64,000 nt of DNA from positions 1-64,000 of the forward strand of contig JACKBT010000018.1 in NCBI GenBank assembly GCA_020634415.1, given 5' to 3'. Shown here piece after piece: positions 53,823-62,010 of this stretch. A program made the position numbers and the translations under genes. Origin of the DNA: Ardenticatenaceae bacterium (GTDB taxonomy: Bacteria > Chloroflexota > Anaerolineae > Promineifilales > Promineifilaceae). The notes beneath the pieces were generated by a model. The model made no database searches and was not told the DNA's origin. It worked only from the letters and a program-made list of their open reading frames with translations. Each line of letters begins with the position of its first letter. Positions within the stretch are counted from its first letter, which is position 1.

Positions 53823-56302
53823 AAAAAATTGTGGTTTTTTTCCTTCTCACCAATCTTGGCCTGCTGTTGTCAGCCGGTGGCCTGTTGGCTCTGGCAGAGA
53901 TTCACCCCTATGAGCCAGGAGATTCGCTTTATGGCTGGCAGTTAGCGGCAGAAAATTGGTATCTACAGATTCCGAGCAGCCCTGCCGCCCAAACGGAACT
54001 GGCTCTGGAAATTACCCAACGCCGCCTAACAGCTTTAGCGTGTGCGCAAAATCCACAACAGGTTCATGTGGCGGTAACGGCCGTTGATCAGGCCATCAAT
54101 CAAACATTACATTGCATCGCCATGACCCCCCGCACTTCGCAGCCAAACTATTTGGCCCGTTTGCGCCTAATTCTCAGCGATTCGCAAGCAAAACTAGAAA
54201 CCCTGCTGGCCGAGTCAGTGGATGCCCAGGGATGGGCCTTGTTAGACAAAATTGCCCTTTTCATAACGGCCGAAACCCCTCCCACTGAGGCGGATGCCTT
54301 TGCTGTCAACATCGAAGCAGAAGTTGTGTCTTTTCTGGGAATAGATGTGGCCCACACAACCATGCCGCTCGTTAAAGAACATGAAGATGTAGCCTGTGAG
54401 GCGTGCCACGCAAGTGGCTTCTATGCCGAAACAGAAACAGCCTGCGAAACATGCCACACCCAGCCGTCCATGACCCACAACACCCTGCCCCTCATAGATG
54501 CCCATGCCCGGGTCGCCTGTGAAGAATGCCATATAGACAGCCCATTTGCGGGAGCTGGCCCCGCCTGCGAACTGTGCCACCAACCTTCGGCCGATACACT
54601 TTACCCCCTCCACTTTTCGGGAGAGTGTACAGCTTGCCACAACGTGGTAGATTGGACCCCCATTCAATTTGATCACAAGGGGGTCATTGAATGTGAATCA
54701 TGCCACCTGCCAGAAACTCCCCCCGAACATTACCCAGGACTCTGCACCGACTGTCACAGCGACACCCTGCTCTGGAGCGAATGGACTTACGATCACCTGA
54801 TGGCAGTAGAATGTGAATCTTGCCATTTACGCGAGACCCCTAAAGACCATTATGAAGGCTTATGCACCCGCTGCCATCTGGATACTGTAGATTGGAATGT
54901 CGTACAGTTTGATCATACAGACTACCCCGATTGTCTCGCCTGTCATTCACGCGAGGACGCGCCAGAGGGGATGCCTATGGGCCATTATGCCGGGCAATGT
55001 TCCGCCTGCCACAGCACCACCGACTGGCTGCCCGCCTGGTTTGACCACACGGGTTATACCAACTGCCAACAGTGCCACGCGGATGAGATAACCGCGCCCC
55101 ATTACACCAACGAATGTGCCTTGTGTCACGGCACCGCAGATTGGCACCTGACTGCTTACACGCATTTTGAGGTTTCAGACTGTTTAAGCTGTCACAGTGC
55201 AGCATCCCCTGTCAATCATTATGGTGAACTTTGCCAAAGCTGCCACACAACCCAGACATGGCAAGATGCCACTTTTGATCACATTCTGGCTAACGACTGC
55301 CAGAACTGCCACTGGACACCAGCCCAACATTATGAAGGGTCGTGTACCAACTGCCACAACACCTATAGTTGGAGCAGCGTCGGGTTTACCCATGCCGGGT
55401 TAAACAACTGTCTACGCTGCCATGACGATGAAGCCCCGGACGGTCATTATGCGGGGCAATGTTCGGCCTGCCATAACACCAAAACCTGGGATAACGTTAA
55501 CTTCAATCACACGGGTCTGGTGGATTGTCTCAACTGCCATGCGGGTGAAGCCCCTGCTGGTCATTATGCGGGGCAATGTTCGGCCTGCCATAACACCATC
55601 GTCTGGAGTGACGTTCACTTTAATCACAGTGGCCTGACTGACTGTGTAGCCTGCCATGCAGAGCAGGAACCGGCAACTCATTGGCCGGGCCAATGCAGCA
55701 ACTGCCACAACACCACAGACTGGAACCAAACCACGTTTAGCCATCTTGGTTATACGGATTGCCAAAGCTGCCACACAGCCCCCACAGGGCATTGGGCCGG
55801 GCAATGTTCAGACTGCCATACAACGGCCGATTGGCAGGCTGAGATCATCAATCACAATGTGGGAGCCGACTGTATCTCTTGCCACACTCCCCCGGCGGGC
55901 CACTGGCCCGGCCAATGCTCAAACTGCCATAATACAGCGGATTGGGTTAACGTGGTATTTGATCACACCGGATATACAGATTGTAAAGCCTGTCACTCGC
56001 GTCCGAGCGATCATTCACGTGGGCAGTGCTCCCGGTGCCACTCCACAGATTCCTGGCAAGTCGTGCCTTCGCCAACCCCTGCCCCCACCAACACGCCAAC
56101 GGCCACGAACACCCCAGCACCGACAGCTACAGCCACCAGTTCGCCCCTGCCCAGCAACACCCCGCTGCCCACAGCAACAGCGACTATCTGGCAGATAACA
56201 CCGACGGCCACCAGCACGCCAGTTGGCACCAGTACGCCAGCATCCCTCCCCACCCCCTCAGCCACCAGTTCGCCCTCGCCAAGCAGCACCCCTGGGCCAT
56301 AG
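53819..56302 (+). CDS. 29-haem cytochrome c with Pro/Thr/Ser-rich tail
   Basis: An 827-aa protein with 29 CxxCH motifs between residues 193 and 741. A signal anchor (VVFFLLTNLGLLLSAGGLLA) is followed by a DUF5667-like helical part (YEPGDSLYGWQLAAENWYLQ; about 30-170). The haem part repeats a unit of about 39 residues with two CxxCH each, for example GHYAGQCSACHNT then NHTGLVDCLNCHAGE; the conserved His in FNH and GHY are likely distal ligands. Two units at 55442 and 55559 share 39 identical bases. The last 75 residues are Pro/Thr/Ser/Ala repeats with no following helix. It is coupled by ATGA overlap to the hexahaem gene. A wire-like electron conduit across the cell wall is inferred. Confidence 0.93.
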   Translation: MKKIVVFFLLTNLGLLLSAGGLLALAEIHPYEPGDSLYGWQLAAENWYLQIPSSPAAQTELALEITQRRLTALACAQNPQQVHVAVTAVDQAINQTLHCIAMTPRTSQPNYLARLRLILSDSQAKLETLLAESVDAQGWALLDKIALFITAETPPTEADAFAVNIEAEVVSFLGIDVAHTTMPLVKEHEDVACEACHASGFYAETETACETCHTQPSMTHNTLPLIDAHARVACEECHIDSPFAGAGPACELCHQPSADTLYPLHFSGECTACHNVVDWTPIQFDHKGVIECESCHLPETPPEHYPGLCTDCHSDTLLWSEWTYDHLMAVECESCHLRETPKDHYEGLCTRCHLDTVDWNVVQFDHTDYPDCLACHSREDAPEGMPMGHYAGQCSACHSTTDWLPAWFDHTGYTNCQQCHADEITAPHYTNECALCHGTADWHLTAYTHFEVSDCLSCHSAASPVNHYGELCQSCHTTQTWQDATFDHILANDCQNCHWTPAQHYEGSCTNCHNTYSWSSVGFTHAGLNNCLRCHDDEAPDGHYAGQCSACHNTKTWDNVNFNHTGLVDCLNCHAGEAPAGHYAGQCSACHNTIVWSDVHFNHSGLTDCVACHAEQEPATHWPGQCSNCHNTTDWNQTTFSHLGYTDCQSCHTAPTGHWAGQCSDCHTTADWQAEIINHNVGADCISCHTPPAGHWPGQCSNCHNTADWVNVVFDHTGYTDCKACHSRPSDHSRGQCSRCHSTDSWQVVPSPTPAPTNTPTATNTPAPTATATSSPLPSNTPLPTATATIWQITPTATSTPVGTSTPASLPTPSATSSPSPSSTPGP

Positions 56303-56592
56303 TGTTGCCGTGCCAACGCCAACTGCGCCAGATTAAATAGCGTGTTATGTGGGACGACCACTGCCTGACCAATGAAGCTGGTGATGCTTTGCAGGGCAAC
56401 AGAGTTAATGACTATGCGACAAAACACGCTTGGGGTGGACGATGGCCCTTGAAAGAGGCTTATGAGCCGCCGCGCAGGGGATACCCAACTTTACTTCACC
56501 CATGAGCGCATTGGCGACAAACCGGCTGGGCCGCGCTAACGGCTAATCTAGTAGGAGTATTAAAAGGACGACGATTTGGCCTGATAGCTTCT
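56303..56592. other. Spacer after the multihaem operon
   Basis: No supported gene. A 25-codon open stretch from the ATG at 56461 (MSRRAGDTQLYFTHERIGDK) may be a gene remnant but has no ribosome site. Confidence 0.4.
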
Positions 56593-57492
56593 ATGATTGT
56601 AAACGGGTATTTATTAGATATGACAGAACTAACTCGAACAAGATACGGCCGTTTACAAGTAAAAGTGCGTGGTCGCCTGCAAGGGGCCGTGGCCACCTTC
56701 ATGCGGGGCATTGGCCGCCATCATTTTGACCCTGCGGACTTCGACATTACCTTTCATGAGGTCTTTGTGCCCCATTTGGACAGTGACTTTGAAGGCTATC
56801 GTCTGGTGCATGTGAGCGACATTCACATGGGGCATTGGATTACCCCCGAACGGCTGGCCGGTGTGGTGGATCTGGTCAACGACCAGAAGCCAGACTTGAT
56901 AGCCATTACGGGGGATTTTGTCTCTTATCTTTTGGATGAAGTGGCGGGTGCTATGGTTGCTTCCTTGCGCCAACTTGCGCCACGAGATGCCACAGTGGCA
57001 GTGTTGGGCAACCATGATCATTGGCTGGGGGCAGCGGCCGTGCGCCGCCTGCTGCACGCCAGTGATGTCATTGACTTAAGCAATACGGTACACACCTTAC
57101 GCCGCCGGACGGCCAATTTGCACATTGCTGGCGTAGATGATGTTTTGGTAGGTGCAGACCATTTACCAGGGGTTTTGAATAAGTTGACGGAACCAGGGGC
57201 CGCTGTTCTCTTGGCCCATGAGCCTGATTTTGCTGATGTCAGTGCGGCCAGCGGCCGTTTTAGTTTGCAGCTTTCCGGTCACTCCCATGGCTCACAAATC
57301 GTCTTGCCCCTGCGTGGCCCGTTGGTGCGCGGCCCTTACTTCAAGAAATATCCAATCGGCCGTTACGATGTCCAGGGCATGACCTTGTATACAACCCGCG
57401 GCCTGGGCACCCACATGGTACGCCTGCGCATCAACTGCCCGCCAGAGATCACAGTTATTACACTGCATGGCCGGGAGAAACATAACGAATGA
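56593..57492 (+). CDS. metallophosphoesterase (YaeI-like)
   Basis: A 299-aa calcineurin-like phosphoesterase. The two-metal motifs are in order: VHVSDIHMGHW (D-x-H), AITGDFVSY (GD), VLGNHDHWLG (GNHD/H), LLLAHEPDFAD and LSGHSHGSQI (GHSHG). It resembles YaeI-type enzymes that cleave phosphodiester or lipid phosphates near the membrane, though the usual N-terminal membrane helix is not seen here. The end GTHMVRLRINCPPEITVITL is typical. The stop overlaps the next gene by 4 bases. Start not certain: no ribosome site is clear at the ATG at 56593, and a second ATG lies at 56620. Confidence 0.92.
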   Translation: MIVNGYLLDMTELTRTRYGRLQVKVRGRLQGAVATFMRGIGRHHFDPADFDITFHEVFVPHLDSDFEGYRLVHVSDIHMGHWITPERLAGVVDLVNDQKPDLIAITGDFVSYLLDEVAGAMVASLRQLAPRDATVAVLGNHDHWLGAAAVRRLLHASDVIDLSNTVHTLRRRTANLHIAGVDDVLVGADHLPGVLNKLTEPGAAVLLAHEPDFADVSAASGRFSLQLSGHSHGSQIVLPLRGPLVRGPYFKKYPIGRYDVQGMTLYTTRGLGTHMVRLRINCPPEITVITLHGREKHNE

Positions 57493-58175
57493 AACAATCC
57501 GCACAAGCCCATGAATCCGTTCCCCTTTGGGAAATCTATCTAGCCAGAGCCTTAAAAGTGGTCATCCTTCTCACCGCCGTCGGGCAATTTTGGCAAGGCG
57601 ACATCATATTTGGGCTGGGCGCATTACTAGCCACCGCCCTCGTCTCCCTACCCGCCTACCTCAGCCGAGATAATCGCCACCCTTTTCCGGTAGAAATTGA
57701 AATTTTGCTCAGCATTATCCTGGTAGTGCATCTAACTCTGGGGCTGGCCTTAGATTTTTATAACAGCTTTAGCCATTACGATAAGCTGCTGCACTATGGC
57801 AACTCTGTTCTGGTGAGTTTCATTGGGTTTATGGTCGCTTACGCTCTTTATTTTACCGGCCGTTTACATGCCTCACCCGTGGCAGTGGTGTGGGTCATCC
57901 TCCTGATGACTCTGGGCATAGGGGCTTTGTGGGAGATTGCTGAATATGGGTCCGACCAACTTCTCTATGGGCATATAGACACCATCCAGAAGCAGCAAGG
58001 CTCCCCCACACTCGATCCCCTGGACGATACCATGCTCGATTTAATTGGTAATCTCATCGGCGGCATCATAGGAGCCGTTGCCGGTGGCCTCTACATTCGC
58101 CATTCCCGGCGTACCAACAGCCGTCGTTTCGTAGAAGTCATGAAGGCCCTGAGTGATGTCTCGGATGACAACTGA
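57489..58175 (+). CDS. DUF2238/YjdF-like membrane protein
   Basis: A 228-aa membrane protein with about six helices. Family features are visible: an IEILLSIILVVHLTLGLALD helix, then YDKLLHYGNSVLVSFIGFMV with the conserved D-K-x-x-H, GIGALWEIAEYGSDQLLYG, and DPLDDTMLDLIGNLIGGIIG. These conserved acidic and His positions occur across the family, whose function is not known. The ATG overlaps the phosphoesterase stop (ATGA), so the two are co-translated. Confidence 0.85.
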   Translation: MKQSAQAHESVPLWEIYLARALKVVILLTAVGQFWQGDIIFGLGALLATALVSLPAYLSRDNRHPFPVEIEILLSIILVVHLTLGLALDFYNSFSHYDKLLHYGNSVLVSFIGFMVAYALYFTGRLHASPVAVVWVILLMTLGIGALWEIAEYGSDQLLYGHIDTIQKQQGSPTLDPLDDTMLDLIGNLIGGIIGAVAGGLYIRHSRRTNSRRFVEVMKALSDVSDDN

Positions 58176-58279
58176 GGAATCGTCTACAAATAACTTTAAG
58201 CAGAGTGCTGCCAAGCCAGCCTTCACCCCAACCAAGCCTATTACAACGAAATAACTTGGAAGAATATCATCATCTGACA

Positions 58280-58402
58280 ATGACTTTCTACACTCATTAT
58301 CGGGTTCAGAGGCATGTTACACTGCTCTGTGGCCTGGCTGCAGGTCTTTATTTTATCCTGGCATCACCCGACCCTATTTCGTTGACAAGTGAAGTTTTCT
58401 AG
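58280..58402 (+). CDS. possible 40-aa membrane peptide
   Basis: An ATG at 58280 opens a 40-codon frame with one hydrophobic stretch (VTLLCGLAAGLYFILASP). The ribosome site is poor (GGAAGA about 15 bases away). It ends just before the strong ribosome site of the next small gene and has a similar basic start plus DP loop; it may be a diverged relative or chance. Confidence 0.3.
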   Translation: MTFYTHYRVQRHVTLLCGLAAGLYFILASPDPISLTSEVF

Positions 58403-58418
58403 TTTCAGGAGGTAAATG

Positions 58419-58577
58419 ATGAACGAACGTTATGAAGGTACTTTGAGTATTCTTGCTGCCTTGTTGGTCTTGTTTTCAGCTATGCTTGACCCACGCATCT
58501 CGGCAGCCTTAGCCATTATTTTGCTCATTGCCTTCGCCTTATATAAGTTCACCTATAAACCTGGAGCCAAAGAGTGA
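58419..58577 (+). CDS. 52-aa two-helix membrane protein
   Basis: A short gene starting at one of two adjacent ATG codons (58416 or 58419), with a near-perfect ribosome site CAGGAGGT a few bases upstream. The product has two hydrophobic helices (TLSILAALLVLFSAMLD and ISAALAIILLIAFALY) joined by a DPR turn and ends with a basic tail (KFTYKPGAKE). It follows the DUF2238 gene by 240 bases and is below common size cut-offs. Similar tiny two-helix proteins are widespread in Chloroflexota genomes as unnamed entries, as far as I recall. Function unknown. Confidence 0.7.
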   Translation: MNERYEGTLSILAALLVLFSAMLDPRISAALAIILLIAFALYKFTYKPGAKE

Positions 58578-58721
58578 ATTGAGGCAGGCAAGGTCTCTTC
58601 GTTAAATTAGCTTCATGCCTGGCACGATACCGGGTTAGCTAAGGGAATGTTCAAAATCAACTTAGTGGAGATTGGCCCAATCTGAAACCGCTAACTTATT
58701 TACGAACGGTTCCTAATTGTC

Positions 58722-61448
58722 ATGAGCGGACGAGATTTTGTGATGGAGCATCTATTACCCACCAAACTATACCAGCCCCAACTGCGCTGTGGTTACGTCA
58801 GCCGTCCCCGCCTTCTGACGCGCTTAAATCGCGGCCTGGTCGGAAAGTTAACGCTTATTTCTGCTCCGGCCGGGTTTGGCAAAACCACCTTGTTGGCCGA
58901 ATGGATTCGGGCATCGCAATTGGCAACGGACGGGTTGCGTTTGTCCAAATTTGCCTGGTTATCTTTGGATGAGGGCGATAATGATTTGTCACGTTTTTTG
59001 ACTTACTTGGCGGCGGCTTTGCAAACGGCCGTTCCCACCCTCACCCCCTCCGTCCTGCCCCGCCTCCAAGCCACCAAAACCGTCCCCCCCGAAACCAGCC
59101 TCACCCTGCTCATCGCCGCCCTCAGCCGGGTAGAAGACAAAGTAGGACTCGTTCTCGATGATTATCATCTCATCAGCAATCCAGCCATTCATACCGCCTT
59201 GGCTTTTCTACTAGACCATCTGCCCCCGCAGTTGCACCTCATAATCGCCAGCCGCAGCGACCCGCCTCTCAATCTGGCTCGTTGGCGAGTAAACAATGAG
59301 CTAAACGAAGTCCGAGCCGCCAATTTACGCTTCACGCCAGATGAGACCATCCAATTTTTGCAGCAAGCCCTCGGTCATTCCCTCTCAGAAGCCACCACCA
59401 ACCTACTCAGCCAACGCACCGAAGGGTGGGTCGCCGGGCTGCAGTTAGCAGCCTTATCATTGCGCGACCTAGACACAGCCGCCGTCACTGAATTTGTCAC
59501 CAACTTTGGCGGCACCCATCGCCACATCTTCACCTATCTGGTTGAAGAAGTCCTGCAACGCCAGCCGCCCTTCATCCAACAATTTCTACTGCAAACAGCC
59601 TTTGTAGCTCGCTTAACAGCTCCCTTGTGTGATGCGGTGACGGGACTAGATACCTGGGAAGTAGGAAGTTGGGAGTGGGGCGATCTGCCCCACTCCACTC
59701 GCCACTCTCAAGCCATTTTGGAATACCTGGCGACCAACAACCTCTTTCTGGTGCCGTTGGATACAGTCAATAAATGGTTCCGCTACCATGCCCTTTTTGC
59801 CGAGGCACTCCAGGCACGCTTGCAAGAAATAAAACCAGAACTTATCCCCCAGTTGCACCGTCGTGCCAGCCATTGGTATGCGGCTAACGGCCGTTCCGAA
59901 CAAGCCATTCGCCACGCCCTGGCCGCACAAGACATCAACTTCGCCGCCGATCTGATCGAAACAACCGCCAACTGCTTCTGGACACAGGGACACCTGTGCA
60001 TCCTCTTGAACTGGCTCAATGCCTTACCCGAAGCAGTCTTGACCGAACGGCCGTCCCTCTGCCTGCTCCACGCCTGGCTCCTCCTCCTCCATGACCGTTG
60101 GGCAGAAGCCAGCCACCGGCTTCATCTGGTCGAGCAGCAGTTAGCCATTCTGCCCGCTGATGAGCCAATAACACGCCAACATCGCGGCCGTTGGGCCTCC
60201 ATTCAGGGGGCTATGGTCGCGCTGCACCAAGACGCCGCCACCGCCATCACCTGGATAGAATCGGCTTTGACCGATTTGCCCGCCGAAGATGTCCACTGGC
60301 AGCAGGTATCATTAATGGGCTTGGGGCTGGCACAGTTAGCTGAAGGGCAGGCCCAGGCGGCCATCACCACGCTGCACCAGACAGTTCAGGCTTGTGAACT
60401 ATCGGATGATTTATACCTCGCTTTTGCGGCCTGGTGGCATCAGTCGGAAGCCAGTTGGGCGCAAGGCTGTTTGCACGACGCAGCCGCCTGCTTGCGCCGC
60501 CTGGAACTGCTGGCCGAGCGGGATAAAGGTAATTGGCTGGCACTGACAGCCAATGCCGCTGTTGGCTGGGGGATGCTGGCCTATGAACGCAATGATCTGG
60601 CCCAGGCCGAACAGCTTTTAACGACGGCACTGCCCCAAATCTGGCCGGGCGGACAGCCGCGTGTCGCTTTGCAAGCCTACGTAACCTTAGCCCGCTTGGC
60701 TCAGGTGCGGGGGGATGCGGCAGAAATGCAGCATTATCTGGATACGGCCGTTCACCTCACCCACAGCCACCACCTCATCCCCGAACAAAAAACAGTTGCC
60801 GCCATCACGGCCCGCTTGTATCTGGCCGAAGGCCAACTGCCAGAAGCCCACTGGCAGCTAGAGAATCAGGGAATCATGCGCGATACAGCACCCGACTTTC
60901 GCCATGAAATGGGGCTACTTTCGCTGGTGCGCCTCTACCTGGCCGAAAGGCAGACGGAGGCAGCACAGACACTTTTGGCACGGCTGCTGCCTTCGGCTGA
61001 GTTGGCGGGTCGGGATGGCTCCATAATGGAAATCTGCCTCTTGCAAGCATTGGCCCTGGCCCAAGACCAACAGCCAGATCGCGCCCTGGTTTGTCTCCAG
61101 CGTGCCTTGACCCTGGCTGAACCAGAGCAGTTTTGCCGGCTGTTTGTGAATGAAGGACGGCCGTTACGCTGCCTGCTGCAACAAATCAGCCCCCGGCCCC
61201 CTTATGTCGCCCATCTTCTGGCACAAATGGACGAAAACACAAGCCCCGCCCTGCTCGACCCCCTTACAGACCGGGAACTAGAAATCTTACATCTGGTGGC
61301 CGAGGGAGCTTCCAACCAAACCATCGCCAACCAGTTGGTCATTAGCCTGGGCACAGTCAAGGGCCATATCAATCATATTTTGGGCAAGCTGGAGGCCCAC
61401 AGCCGCACCGAAGCCGTCGCTCACAGCCGCGAATTGGGTATCCTCTAA
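58722..61448 (+). CDS. MalT-type LuxR-family ATP-dependent regulator
   Basis: A 908-aa STAND regulator. The N-terminal ATPase has Walker A ISAPAGFGKTTLLAEW (about 47-62), Walker B VGLVLDDYHLI and the sensor HLIIASRSDPPLNLARWR. The winged-helix part contains LSQRTEGWVAGLQLAALSL. A TPR-like array covers about 400-830, and a C-terminal LuxR helix-turn-helix ends the protein (LTDRELEILHLVAEGASNQT, IANQLVISLGTVKGHINHIL). Ligand and target genes are unknown. An odd feature is a 20-residue insertion (about 308-327) coded by a palindrome at 59672-59696 between TGLDT and SQAILEYL, where relatives join directly. The start lacks a clear ribosome site; ATG 58743 is an alternative. Confidence 0.93.
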   Translation: MSGRDFVMEHLLPTKLYQPQLRCGYVSRPRLLTRLNRGLVGKLTLISAPAGFGKTTLLAEWIRASQLATDGLRLSKFAWLSLDEGDNDLSRFLTYLAAALQTAVPTLTPSVLPRLQATKTVPPETSLTLLIAALSRVEDKVGLVLDDYHLISNPAIHTALAFLLDHLPPQLHLIIASRSDPPLNLARWRVNNELNEVRAANLRFTPDETIQFLQQALGHSLSEATTNLLSQRTEGWVAGLQLAALSLRDLDTAAVTEFVTNFGGTHRHIFTYLVEEVLQRQPPFIQQFLLQTAFVARLTAPLCDAVTGLDTWEVGSWEWGDLPHSTRHSQAILEYLATNNLFLVPLDTVNKWFRYHALFAEALQARLQEIKPELIPQLHRRASHWYAANGRSEQAIRHALAAQDINFAADLIETTANCFWTQGHLCILLNWLNALPEAVLTERPSLCLLHAWLLLLHDRWAEASHRLHLVEQQLAILPADEPITRQHRGRWASIQGAMVALHQDAATAITWIESALTDLPAEDVHWQQVSLMGLGLAQLAEGQAQAAITTLHQTVQACELSDDLYLAFAAWWHQSEASWAQGCLHDAAACLRRLELLAERDKGNWLALTANAAVGWGMLAYERNDLAQAEQLLTTALPQIWPGGQPRVALQAYVTLARLAQVRGDAAEMQHYLDTAVHLTHSHHLIPEQKTVAAITARLYLAEGQLPEAHWQLENQGIMRDTAPDFRHEMGLLSLVRLYLAERQTEAAQTLLARLLPSAELAGRDGSIMEICLLQALALAQDQQPDRALVCLQRALTLAEPEQFCRLFVNEGRPLRCLLQQISPRPPYVAHLLAQMDENTSPALLDPLTDRELEILHLVAEGASNQTIANQLVISLGTVKGHINHILGKLEAHSRTEAVAHSRELGIL
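59672..59696. repeat. Palindrome inserted inside the LuxR-family coding sequence
   Basis: GGAGTGGGGC and GCCCCACTCC form a perfect 10-bp stem with loop GATCT, preceded by GGAAGTAGGAAGTTG-type DNA like the intergenic GGAGATTGG repeats. It keeps the frame and adds about 20 residues. Confidence 0.55.
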
Positions 61449-61557
61449 CACAACATAACCTCAAACGTAACCAAAGTTAGATGCCAGCCCCCCAGAAGTG
61501 GGAGTATGCTGGCAGCATCATACTTAACTGTCTTTTTCAACCATCACGAGGTGCCTC

Positions 61558-61944
61558 ATGCTAAACCATCTCCGCCAACGTGTGACTGAGGCTCTGGCCT
61601 CAACCCAATTCGCTACCCTTTCCACTTATGGGGCAGCCGCTTTACAAGCGACGCAGCTACCTTGTGAAGCTGTCGGGCTGCATCTATATCTGCTGCTGCC
61701 AGCAACATCAGACCACCTGCTAAACCTGGAAAGCCAGCCAGAGGTGGTGGTGACAACTACTGATTGGCAGTTGCGGGGAACGGCCGTTATCCTCACCCCC
61801 GCCAGCTACCCGCCCAACCTGGACCTCCTGCACAGAACAGAAGCCCAATGGAGCCGTCTACTGCAAATTCGGCCAGCCCAGTTCAACATTCGCCGTGCCA
61901 GCGGTTGGGGCTTCAGCGAAACGATTGACATCGAAGGGCAATAA
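61558..61944 (+). CDS. pyridoxamine-5'-phosphate oxidase-like split-barrel protein
   Basis: A 128-aa protein with a split-barrel outline: a start helix VTEALASTQFATLSTYGAAA, then strands CEAVGLHLYLLLPATSDHLL, NLESQPEVVVTTTDWQLRG and a C-terminal FNIRRASGWGFSETIDI. This looks like the PNPOx-like FMN-binding family in shortened form, where the SDHLLNLESQPEVVV phrase equals the usual S.h..nl..np.v.l. FMN binding is likely but the phosphate-binding residues cannot be judged. It follows the LuxR gene by 109 bases in the same direction. A GAGGTG site lies 5 bases before the ATG. Confidence 0.7.
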   Translation: MLNHLRQRVTEALASTQFATLSTYGAAALQATQLPCEAVGLHLYLLLPATSDHLLNLESQPEVVVTTTDWQLRGTAVILTPASYPPNLDLLHRTEAQWSRLLQIRPAQFNIRRASGWGFSETIDIEGQ

Positions 61945-62010
61945 GTGGCAGCGGCGGAACCAGCGGCCTAGATCGAATATCGGCGGCAGCCGGAGCAAAA
62001 TGGGCACAAC

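Noticed and set aside
55000..56040. Regular repeats that could suggest a CRISPR array
   Set aside because: The period of about 117 bases, the open reading frame and the CxxCH codons show they are haem-binding protein repeats.
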